Positions 47,635-55,904 of a stretch of DNA of 55,904 nt are shown here, in pieces; the stretch's first letter is position 1; each line of letters starts with the position of its first letter. Below the pieces are notes generated by a model. It did not search any database and had not been told where the DNA came from. It saw nothing but the letters and a program-made list of their open reading frames with translations. The translations under genes and the position numbers were made by a program. Origin of the DNA: Pantoea conspicua (lineage in GTDB: Bacteria > Pseudomonadota > Gammaproteobacteria > Enterobacterales > Enterobacteriaceae); contig NZ_MLFN01000021.1 in assembly GCF_002095315.1 (NCBI RefSeq), forward strand, positions 1 through 55,904, written 5' to 3'.

Positions 47635-48639
47635 TTAACGTGTCGCGTTAGAGGGCGCCTTCATATATCGGAAGAAGTCGCTATCCGGGCTTAACACCAT
47701 CACATCCTGATTGTTATTAAAGCTGTTTTCATAAGCACGCAGGCTACGAATAAAGGCGTAGAAGTCCGGGTCCTGACTGAATGCCGCGGCAAACAGTCGC
47801 GCCGTTTCCGCATCACCGTCACCGCGGGTAATCAGCGCCTCACGCTGGGCTTCGGCCAGCGTACGCGTCACCTGATAATCCGCCTGGGCGCGCAGTTTTT
47901 CTGCCTCTTCCTGACCCTGTGAACGCTGGCTACGCGCCACCGCTTCACGTTCAGCACGCATACGGTTGAAGATCGCATCAGAAACTTCGGTCGGCAGGTT
48001 GATCTGCTTAATGCGCACATCCACCACCTGAATTCCTAACGCCGCCATGCTGTTCGGGTTGGGAGCCGGTTCGCTGCTGTTGGTTTCACGCTCGACACGC
48101 GCGGCTGCACTGGCGATCGCATCGTCAGCGGCTGGCGTCGCGATTTCATCATCGTTGCCCGCACTACCGGTATTCAGCGCATCACGAACGTCAGTGGTCA
48201 GACGACCACGAGAGTCGGTCACGATATCTTTCACATCCAGACGGCCCATTTCAGAACGCAGACGGTCACTGAACTTACGTTTCAGCAGTACTTCCGCCTG
48301 AGAAACATCGCCGCCGCCGGTGGCCAGGTAGTAACGACTGAAGTCGCTGATACGCCATTTGATGTAGGAATCGACGATCAGATCTTTCTTCTCTTTAGTG
48401 ACGAAGCGATCGGCCTGGTTGTCCATGGTCTGAATACGGGCATCCAGCGTTTTCACCGTTTCCAGGAAAGGAATTTTGAAATGCAGACCCGGTTCAAATA
48501 CCTGCGGTTTGTTTTCATTATCGCGCAGCACTTTACCGAAGCGCAGTACAATGCCACGCTGGCCTTCCTGCACCACAAACAGCGAGGCATAGAGCGCCAC
48601 CAGCACGATAATGATTAATACTATGATTGGCTTACGCAT
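47635..48639 (-). CDS. hflC: FtsH protease modulator HflC
   Basis: A 334-residue SPFH/band-7 membrane protein. The N-terminal signal anchor (about 4-22, IVLIIIVLVALYASLFVV) is followed by the SPFH domain (about 20-210) and a coiled-coil region rich in Ala/Glu/Arg. HflC and HflK form a large cage in the inner membrane that encloses the protease FtsH and limits its attack on membrane proteins. It begins 3 bp after hflK and ends at a strong terminator. Confidence 0.97.
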   Translation of the reverse strand: MRKPIIVLIIIVLVALYASLFVVQEGQRGIVLRFGKVLRDNENKPQVFEPGLHFKIPFLETVKTLDARIQTMDNQADRFVTKEKKDLIVDSYIKWRISDFSRYYLATGGGDVSQAEVLLKRKFSDRLRSEMGRLDVKDIVTDSRGRLTTDVRDALNTGSAGNDDEIATPAADDAIASAAARVERETNSSEPAPNPNSMAALGIQVVDVRIKQINLPTEVSDAIFNRMRAEREAVARSQRSQGQEEAEKLRAQADYQVTRTLAEAQREALITRGDGDAETARLFAAAFSQDPDFYAFIRSLRAYENSFNNNQDVMVLSPDSDFFRYMKAPSNATR

Positions 48640-48642
48640 CGA

Positions 48643-49881
48643 TTACTCTCTCCCTTCGCGCTGGCTGTCGTTGCGCAGAGCGTTAGCCCGACGCTGATCC
48701 ATGATGCTGTCCGGACTGTATGACGACGTGTCACTGCGGCTGGCGCTGCGATCGGAGAGCGCAGGCTGTGATGCGGCATTGCCACCTTTCTGACCGTTCT
48801 TGCCGGATGAAGCCTCACCGCCACGCATCAGTTGATCGAGCGGCAGCACCATCAGGTTATTGCCCCGATCGTTAACCAGTACTTTACGCGTATGGCTTAA
48901 CACACGTTCCATGGTCTCGATATAGAGACGCTCTTTGGTAATTTCCGGTGCCGCTTTATACTCAGGCAGAATCTTGGCAAACCGTGCCACTTCACCCTGC
49001 GCTTCCAGAACCGTACGCTCTTTATAAGCGCGGGCTTCTTCCAGAATACGCTGCGCCTGGCCGTTAGCACGCGGCTGAACTTCATTGGCGTAGGCTTCAG
49101 CTTCACGAACGTACTGCTCACGGTTTTCACGCGCAGCAATCGCGTCATCAAACGCTGACTTCACCTCTTCCGGTGGACGCGCCGCCTGGAAGTTAACGTC
49201 CAGTACCGCGATGCCCATATTGTAGGGACGAATAGTCTCGTCTATTTCACGCTGGGTATCGCTACGCACCACGGTACGGCCTTCGGTCAGGATACGGTCC
49301 ATGGTGGAACGCCCAATCACGCCGCGCAGTGCGCTGTCGGTGGCCTGACGCAGACTGTCATCCGCACTGGTCACGGCAAACAGATAACGTTCCGGATCGG
49401 TAACCCGATACTGGACGTTCATCTCAACCCGCACTACGTTTTCATCTGAGGTCAGCATCACGCCTGACGCCGCCAGTTCACGCACCGCTTCAACGTTAAC
49501 GGCACGCACCTGATCGATGAAAGTTGGCTTCCAGTTCAGACCCGGTTCAACCAGATGACTGAACTTACCAAAGCGCGTCACCACGCCCCGTTCCGCTTCT
49601 TTGATGGTGTAGAAACCGCTTGCCGCCCAGATAACGACGGCCGCAACGGCTACAATGCCAACAATTTTGCCGCCGCTGCCGGAGCCGCGCTGACCGTTAT
49701 CGTTCTGTTTGCCACCGCCCAGACCACCAAGCTTCTTGCTCAGCTTACGGAAGATATCATCCAGATCGGGAGGCCCGGATTCCCGTCCTCCTTTATTCCC
49801 CCCAGAGTTGCCGCCTTGATTATTGCTGCTTCCCCACGGGTCGCGGTCCTGTCCGTTATTTCCGGGCTGATTCCACGCCAT
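48643..49881 (-). CDS. hflK: FtsH protease modulator HflK
   Basis: A 412-residue SPFH protein, partner of HflC. A Gly/Asn-rich cytoplasmic N-terminus (SSNNQGGNSGGNKGG) is followed by a membrane helix at about 80-97 (IVGIVAVAAVVIWAASGFYTI), the SPFH domain and a C-terminal coiled coil. I chose the ATG at 49881 (MAWNQPGNNGQDRDPWGS), the conserved start; the frame is open to 49923, but that part runs into an ERIC element. It is separated from hflX by that element. Confidence 0.96.
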   Translation of the reverse strand: MAWNQPGNNGQDRDPWGSSNNQGGNSGGNKGGRESGPPDLDDIFRKLSKKLGGLGGGKQNDNGQRGSGSGGKIVGIVAVAAVVIWAASGFYTIKEAERGVVTRFGKFSHLVEPGLNWKPTFIDQVRAVNVEAVRELAASGVMLTSDENVVRVEMNVQYRVTDPERYLFAVTSADDSLRQATDSALRGVIGRSTMDRILTEGRTVVRSDTQREIDETIRPYNMGIAVLDVNFQAARPPEEVKSAFDDAIAARENREQYVREAEAYANEVQPRANGQAQRILEEARAYKERTVLEAQGEVARFAKILPEYKAAPEITKERLYIETMERVLSHTRKVLVNDRGNNLMVLPLDQLMRGGEASSGKNGQKGGNAASQPALSDRSASRSDTSSYSPDSIMDQRRANALRNDSQREGRE

Positions 49882-49913
49882 GTCTCTACTCCATTTATTG
49901 TATTTGCGGTTTT

Positions 49914-50036
49914 TACCCTTCATCTTTCGGATTGCAGCGGTGTTGGCTGCCTTCGCTCACCCCGGTCACTTACCTGCGTAAGCTCCCGGGGATGCACTCA
50001 GTTGCCGCCTTGCTGAAATCCGAAATACTCGGGTCA
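49914..50036. repeat. ERIC (IRU) element between hflX and hflK
   Basis: The ERIC core is present: TTGGCTGCCTTCGCTCACCC, GGTCACTTACCTGCGTAAGC and CCCGGGGATGCACTC, flanked by complementary TTTCGGATT / AATCCGAAA arms. It is about 120 bp. It lies inside the hfq-hflX-hflK-hflC transcription unit. Confidence 0.9.
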
Positions 50037-50108
50037 TTCCTGCGTATTCCGGTCTGCAACGAAAATGCGACAATCTTCAATTTTTAAGGTAAATGCGTTT
50101 GGGCAATA

Positions 50109-51389
50109 TCAAACAATGTAACTGGTCAGCGACGGTTCCTGTTTACATAAACGCAGCCATTCAATAATAGGCATACGTATCTGCAATCCTACACTGCCGT
50201 CTTCCTGATTCCACTCTTTCTCAATCGCCTGCAACTGGTAGAAACGGCTGCGCAAGCGCCCCGCTTCGGGTGGCAGACGTAATTCATACTGGGCAATTTC
50301 ACCCGACAGCCGTTCAGAGAGCGCCTGCCATAACAACGGAATGCCGGCGCCGCTCTGCGCTGAGAGCCAGACGCGGATCGGCAGATTTTCTTCGTTACGA
50401 TCGATGCGCGGTTCAAAGCCATCGAGCATATCGATCTTGTTCATCACCAGTAAGGTGGGGATTTCGTCCGCCTCGATCTCTTCCAGTACGGTATCCACGG
50501 CTTCAATATTTTCCGTGACGCGTACATCGGCACCATCAATCACATGCAGCAGCAGCGTCGCCTGACGCGTCTCCTGCAGGGTCGCTTTAAACGCAGCAAC
50601 CAAATCGTGAGGAAGATGACGGATGAAGCCGACCGTATCCGCCAGCACCACTTCACCGACATCGGCGACGTTCAGGCGGCGCAGCGTAGGATCCAGGGTC
50701 GCAAATAGCTGATCGGCAGCAAAAACGTTGGCCGAGGTCATCGCGTTAAACAGCGTCGATTTACCGGCGTTGGTATACCCCACCAGCGACACGGTCGGCA
50801 CGTCGGCTTTGGCTCGCGCCTGACGTCCCTGCTCACGCTGTTTCTCTACCCGTTCGAGGCGGGATAAAATCTGGCTGATACGCCCGCGCAACAAGCGGCG
50901 GTCAGTTTCTAGCTGCGTTTCACCCGGACCGCGTAAGCCGATCCCGCCTTTCTGACGTTCAAGGTGAGTCCAGCCGCGCACCAGACGTGTGGCAAGATGG
51001 CGTAGCTGTGCCAGCTCAACCTGCAATTTACCTTCATGGGTGCGTGCGCGTTGGGCGAAGATATCAAGAATTAAGCCGGTACGATCGATCACCCGGCATT
51101 CGCACAGGCGCTCAAGGTTTCTTTCCTGAGCGGGCGTAAGGGCATGATCGAATAACACGACCGATGCTCCTGTTGTTTTTACCGCATCGGCAATTTCAAC
51201 GGCCTTTCCTTCACCGACAAAATACTTGGGATGTGGCGCTTTGCGGCTGCCAGTGATCACTTGCAGCGCCTCAACGCCAGCAGAAGAGACCAGGGTTTCA
51301 AACTCCTGTAAATCTTCTACTTCTTTGTCTTGGGAGAACCAGATGTGTACCAGTACGGCCTGCTCACCGGCATCATAACGGTCAAACAA
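50109..51389 (-). CDS. hflX: Ribosome-rescue GTPase HflX
   Basis: A 426-residue Obg-related GTPase. The N-terminal HflX domain (about 1-190) includes the glycine-rich [19 protein letters not shown]; the G domain (about 197-365) has G1 GYTNAGKS, G3 DTVGFIR and G4 NKID. HflX splits 70S ribosomes, for example after heat stress, and binds ATP and GTP. The order hfq-hflX is standard. The insertion of an ERIC element downstream lengthens the normally short gap to hflK. Confidence 0.97.
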   Translation of the reverse strand: MFDRYDAGEQAVLVHIWFSQDKEVEDLQEFETLVSSAGVEALQVITGSRKAPHPKYFVGEGKAVEIADAVKTTGASVVLFDHALTPAQERNLERLCECRVIDRTGLILDIFAQRARTHEGKLQVELAQLRHLATRLVRGWTHLERQKGGIGLRGPGETQLETDRRLLRGRISQILSRLERVEKQREQGRQARAKADVPTVSLVGYTNAGKSTLFNAMTSANVFAADQLFATLDPTLRRLNVADVGEVVLADTVGFIRHLPHDLVAAFKATLQETRQATLLLHVIDGADVRVTENIEAVDTVLEEIEADEIPTLLVMNKIDMLDGFEPRIDRNEENLPIRVWLSAQSGAGIPLLWQALSERLSGEIAQYELRLPPEAGRLRSRFYQLQAIEKEWNQEDGSVGLQIRMPIIEWLRLCKQEPSLTSYIV

Positions 51390-51400
51390 GCTATAACCTC

Positions 51401-51447
51401 GCTAAAATAAAAGACCAGGACGGAAAACCAGTTGTGCTCTCCGATCC
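51401..51447 (-). terminator. Hairpin between hfq and hflX, possible attenuating terminator
   Basis: On the minus strand CCAGGATCGGA pairs with TCCGTCCTGG (one bulge) and is followed by TCTTTTATTTT. It may end part of the hfq transcripts; hflX is probably still read through. Confidence 0.5.
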
Positions 51448-51465
51448 TGGCTGTACGGCGACGCG

Positions 51466-51792
<327 letters not shown>

Positions 51793-51883
51793 TTATATGC
51801 TTGTTGTTTGTTGCTTGTAGAACCTATGGTTCTGAAAAAACTGCGTAAAAATTTGCGCACGATAACCAGTCAATTGTACACAA

Positions 51884-52834
51884 TCACCCATGCTTCGCAC
51901 TAAGAACCTGTAACACCCTGTCACGCGCCAGTTGGGGCTCGTCACTGTCTAACCAGTGAACATTTTCCCAGCCGCGTAACCAGGTGATTTGACGCTTAGC
52001 AAGTTGCCGGGTTGCGCAAATTCCCCGATAAACCATCTCGTCATAATCGATTTCGCCCGATAAATAAGACCACATCTGGCGATAACCCACACAACGAATG
52101 GAAGGCATGTCCGTATGCAAATCACCTCGTGCAAACAGGGCCCGAGACTCCGCTTCAAATCCTGACGCCAACATCTGCTCAAAACGCAACGCGATGCGCT
52201 GGTGTAACAGTTCACGGCTCGCGGGGGCGATGGCAAACTGGTACACGTCGTAGGGTAACGCTTCGCCGGAAGTTTTTGTCAGTTCCGTTAAAGTTTTACC
52301 CGAAATAAAAAAAACTTCCAGTGCTCGCGAAAGTCTCTGCGGATCATTCGGATGAATACGACTGCCGGCAACCGGGTCGATTTCACACAGCTGGCGGTGT
52401 AAAGCGTCCCAGCCTTTTTCACGCGCCGTTTGCTCTATCCGCTGACGAACCTCAGGATCGGCCGAGGGCAACGGCGACAATCCCTCAAGTAACGCCTTGA
52501 AGTAGAGCATGGTTCCACCAACAAGCAACGGAATTCGTCCGGCCTGAACGATATCCGCCATTTCTGCTAACGCATCGCGTCGAAACTCCGCCGCCGAATA
52601 GGCTTCCGCGGGATCGCGTATGTCCAGCAAACGATGGGGTGCCACTGCTAACTCTTCAGCCGACGGTTTCGCCGTGCCAATATCCATCTGACGATAGATT
52701 AAGGCAGAATCTACGCTGATTAGTTCCACTGGCAACTGCTTACGTAGCTCAATTGCTAAGGCAGTCTTACCAGATGCCGTGGGTCCCATCAAAAAAATAG
52801 CCTTTGGCCGGCCAGCCTGGTTTCGTTCACTCAT
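51884..52834 (-). CDS. miaA: tRNA dimethylallyltransferase MiaA
   Basis: A 316-residue enzyme that adds the isopentenyl group to A37 of tRNAs reading UNN codons. The P-loop [10 protein letters not shown] is at residues 17-26; [16 protein letters not shown] and [21 protein letters not shown] follow. The length equals the E. coli enzyme. Its start overlaps the end of the mutL reading frame by 8 bp, the usual mutL-miaA coupling. Confidence 0.98.
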   Translation of the reverse strand: MSERNQAGRPKAIFLMGPTASGKTALAIELRKQLPVELISVDSALIYRQMDIGTAKPSAEELAVAPHRLLDIRDPAEAYSAAEFRRDALAEMADIVQAGRIPLLVGGTMLYFKALLEGLSPLPSADPEVRQRIEQTAREKGWDALHRQLCEIDPVAGSRIHPNDPQRLSRALEVFFISGKTLTELTKTSGEALPYDVYQFAIAPASRELLHQRIALRFEQMLASGFEAESRALFARGDLHTDMPSIRCVGYRQMWSYLSGEIDYDEMVYRGICATRQLAKRQITWLRGWENVHWLDSDEPQLARDRVLQVLSAKHG

Positions 52835-54663
52835 GCTTCAACGCGTCAATCGCGCTCTCAATCTCAATGGCCTGTAACAGACCTGAAGGCGGCGATTTCA
52901 GTAACTGCGGACAGAGCCTTTCGAGCTCAGCCAGCAGATTAATCGCCTGTGAGTGATTCCAGTCAGATGACTCTGCATCCTGACGCCGCGCCAGCCACTG
53001 GGCCAGGTGCGTCGCAGAGTTATCCTGCTGCCGGGCGAGATAGCCTAACAGTTCAGGAATCAAGATTTGTAAATTTTGTGTTCGTAACGGTAAAGGAACC
53101 GCGCGCAGGGTCACATGGTCCCCCTCCAGCTGCAAATCAATGCCCATCTGACTGAGCAGACTGCTGTTTTCCTGCGCCGCCTGCCGCTCTGTCTGCGCAA
53201 TTTTAAGCCGTACCGGAATCAGTAACGGCTGCGGTTTTAATCCCGCCTCGCCGGGTTGCAGTTGTGCCTGTTTTAACCAGCGCGCCGCCACCGGCAACGC
53301 CATCAGCAACAATCGCTGATCCTGCTCCAGCAGTGCATAGTGGTGATGCAGTACCGTCAGTACCCGGCCAAAACTCTGAGCATGTGCCGCCAGCGGTGAC
53401 TCTTTAGCGACGGGACGCGGCGCAGGTTCAGCCTGCTTTGCCGGTGGCGCGCCGCTGGCGGGGGTTTTCAGCAACTGCTGATAAACCGCCCCTTCCCGCT
53501 GACGATAGCTATTCTCTTTGTTCTGCCAGGCGGGTGCGGCGGCGGGCGTTGACTCGCTGCGACGCGCGCTGGGCTGTGAGAAATGGTTGCCACCGGCGGC
53601 CTGCCGGTTCTCCGGCTGCCAGCGCGGCGTGGGCTCTTCAGCCTGCAGCGTTGGCAGGGCGGGTGTGGCACTGGCCTGCAAAACACTCATCACGCCCTGA
53701 TAGATAAAATCATGCACCAGCCGCGACTGATGAAACCGCACCTCATGTTTAGCCGGATGGACGTTAACATCCACCTGATGCGGATCGATTTCCAGATAAA
53801 GTACATAGGCGGGCTGCTGATCCTCCTGCAGCTGGGTCTGGAAAGCCTGGCGGATAGCGTGATTGATCAGCTTGTCCCGCATCATGCGGCCGTTTACGTA
53901 GCAATATTGCAGGTCGCTGACCTGACGTGAACCGGTGGGATCGGCTACCCAGCCGCGCAGCGACAGATCGTCGTGCTGCCACTCGATGCGTAACGCATGC
54001 TGCATAAAGGTCACGCCACAGATAGCCGCCAGGCGCCGTTCGCGCTGACTCTCATCACTCACCGCCCGATACTGACGCATCATTTTGCCATTATGGCTGA
54101 GCGAGATAGCGACGTCGAAGCGGGCCAGCGCAATGCGGCGAATCACTTCGTCAATGTGACCGAATTCGGTTTTTCAGTACGCATGAATTTACGGCGCGCG
54201 GGGTGTTGTAAAACAGATCCAGCACTTCCAGCGTGGTGCCGCACGGATGGGCTGCCGGCTTGACCGTGACAGCCATATCGCGCCCTTCAGCGTAGGCCTG
54301 CCAGGCTTCGGTCTGATCGGCGGTGCGTGAGGTCAGGGTCAGACGAGCGACCGAGCTGATACTGGCCAGCGCTTCACCACGAAAACCGAGGCTCATGATC
54401 GCCTCCAGGTCATCCAGTGAGGCAATTTTGCTGGTGGCGTGACGGGCCAGCGCCATCGCCAGTTCACTTTTTACGATACCGCACCCGTTGTCACGGATAC
54501 GAATCAGCTTCGCACCGCCCTTTTCAATCTCAACATCAATGCGCGTTGCGCCAGCATCAAGGCTGTTTTCCACCAGCTCTTTCACAACCGATGCAGGACG
54601 CTCGACCACTTCACCCGCCGCAATCTGGTTCGCCAGCTGCGGCGGTAAAATTTGTATCGGCAT
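52827..54663 (-). pseudogene. mutL: DNA mismatch repair protein MutL, reading frame broken by two 1-bp deletions
   Basis: Two frames together cover MutL. The first (54663 down to 54151) encodes the start [20 protein letters not shown] and the GHKL ATPase domain through [11 protein letters not shown], then runs into nonsense and a stop. The second (from about 54146 to 52827) continues with [20 protein letters not shown] to the C-terminal dimerisation domain. Against the conserved [21 protein letters not shown] segment, one base is missing in the CCN-GCG codon pair near 54201 and one A is missing from a run of five A near 54173. Ten intervening codons ([10 protein letters not shown]) are in the third frame. 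Without correction no functional MutL is made, which would predict a mutator phenotype. It could equally be a sequencing error. Confidence 0.9.
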
Positions 54664-54712
54664 GATGGATATCCTTTTAGCTGACAGCCCGGCGCTGTGG
54701 CCGGGCGAACAA

Positions 54713-55904
54713 TCAGGATGCAGGAATTTTCAGGTTCTGCCCCAACATTACGTTGGTCGACTTCAGATTATTGGTCTGCATTATCGCTTTCGGACTGACG
54801 CCATAGTGGGCGGCAATGCCGGTCAGAGAATCGCCGCGGACCACTTTATGCCGGACTACGCCGCGTGTAGTGGCACGCGTCGTGCGGCTGACTGCTGCGC
54901 TGGCCGGGACTTTAAGACGTTGTCCAACCCACACCACGTCCCGCTTCAGAGTATTCATCTCACGCAGGGTCGCCATGCTGACGCCATACTTCGCGGCAAT
55001 GCCAGAGAGCGTCTCACCGCGCGTCACCGTATGACGCTGGATCGCACCGGTATATTGCGTCACGCCGGTCGCCGGATTGCTGGCAACATTAACCGCTGGC
55101 GACGAGCCCAGCGGCCGGTTTTCCTCCTTTGGGATGGATTGCAGCGGGTGCGCCAGGAAATAAGTGCGCAGACCTTTATAGATCGACTGCGCAATCTTAT
55201 CCTGGTGTGCGCTACTGCCAAGCAGTCGCTCCTCCGAGGAATTACTGATGAAGCCGGTTTCCACCAACAGCGAAGGAATATCCGGCGAACGCAGCACGCC
55301 AAGGCTGGCATGCTCAGGTAAGCGTTTATGCAGCGAGGTGACGCCACGTAGCTGCTGCAGCACTTTCTGGGCGATGTCATAACCTACGCGCTGTGAATGA
55401 CCAAACTGCAGGTCGAGCACTGCCTGGCTGAGATAAGGGTCCGCCTGGCTGTTCGCCAGCAGATCGCCTGCGCCGCCCAGCAGTTCAGACTGCTTCTCTT
55501 TCTGCTCCAGCCAGTTAGCCATCTCACTGTTGGCGCGACGGTTTGACAGCACCCAGACCGACGCACCGGTCGCCGCATGGCTTGGCGCGGCGTCGGCGTG
55601 AATCGAGACCAGCACGTTGGCGTTGGCTTTACGCGCCACGTCGGAACGGCCCATCACTGAAATAAAATAGTCGCCATCACGGGTCAGTACACCTTTGAAC
55701 ATCGGGTCATTATTCAGCAGCACCCGCAGCTTACGGGCGATGGCGATGGTGACATTTTTCTCTTTCAGCCCGCGCTGCCCGATAGCGCCGGGATCCTGAC
55801 CGCCGTGTCCGGCATCAATCGCCACGATCACCGTGTCGTTGCGGCTCACCGCGCTGCCCGGACGTACCGTGCTGGCCGTGCTGGTGACGGCGGTACCGGA
55901 TTAG
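54713..55904 (-). CDS. amiB: N-acetylmuramoyl-L-alanine amidase AmiB, 3' part (5' end outside window)
   Basis: The visible part has a catalytic Amidase_3 domain with zinc-ligand motifs [22 protein letters not shown] and VETGFISN. Two C-terminal LysM domains follow (about 54860-55050 and 54713-54850), which E. coli AmiB lacks but many other enterics have. AmiB splits septal peptidoglycan after activation by EnvC. The N-terminal AMIN domain would lie beyond the window. The frame upstream of the catalytic domain is linker-like (Ser/Thr/Ala/Pro), but codon 55901-55903 is an in-frame TAA, so the gene may be frame-broken at or beyond the edge. It lies 49 bp upstream of mutL. Confidence 0.85.

Overview
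The window is chromosomal DNA of an Enterobacterales bacterium. Nearly every gene has an obvious Escherichia coli counterpart, and local blocks keep enteric gene order (yraN-diaA-dolP, tamA-tamB-ytfP-ppa, rpsF-priB-rpsR-rplI, miaA-hfq-hflX-hflK-hflC, purA-nsrR-rnr-rlmB). The moderately high G+C content, the two LysM domains in AmiB and some block junctions not found in E. coli suggest an Erwiniaceae member (Pantoea or Erwinia type). That placement is inference. I see no prophage, insertion sequence, CRISPR array, rRNA or tRNA gene.

Layout. 1-2.6 kb: 3' part of lpoA (cut by the window edge), yraN, diaA and dolP (cell envelope and replication control). 2.6-4.4 kb: divergent yhaK (pirin) and yhaJ (LysR regulator). 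4.4-12.0 kb, minus strand: a nine-gene accessory operon. It encodes a stand-alone PRD protein, an SFCGS-family protein, DUF4312, two membrane proteins (DUF4311, DUF4310), an amidohydrolase, a SelA-like PLP enzyme, a KDGP-type aldolase and a BglG-type regulator with PRD, EIIB and EIIA domains. It looks like a PTS-linked but unclassified uptake and breakdown route for an acylated amino-sugar acid, and it is the most interesting part of the window. 12.3-21.1 kb: cybC, pmbA, yjgA, mpl, fbp, a chemoreceptor with a flagellar sigma-28-type promoter, an LprI-like protein, a YeaL-like protein and ppa. 21-34.7 kb: ytfP, tamB, tamA, paeA (ytfL), ytfK, ytfJ, cysQ, cpdB, fklB and ytfB. The msrA gene that E. 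coli carries between tamA and ytfL is absent. 34.8-36.4 kb: the ribosomal operon rpsF-priB-rpsR-rplI with promoter and leader. 36.6-41.7 kb: a small secreted protein, yjfP, a second chemoreceptor with a sigma-28-type promoter, bsmA and aidB. 41.9-55.9 kb, all minus strand: rlmB, rnr, nsrR, purA, yjeT, hflC, hflK, hflX, hfq, miaA, mutL and the 3' part of amiB.

Odd points. mutL carries two single-base deletions about 30 bp apart, so the MutL frame is broken; this is either a real mutator lesion or a draft-sequence error. amiB has an in-frame stop in the last codon of the window. Two ERIC elements lie between co-oriented genes (rlmB/aidB and hflX/hflK). A 143-bp element with imperfect terminal inverted repeats follows paeA, and a perfect 16-bp inverted repeat lies in the predicted rpsF mRNA leader. 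Family assignments rest on recalled protein sequences and visible motifs; no database search was run.
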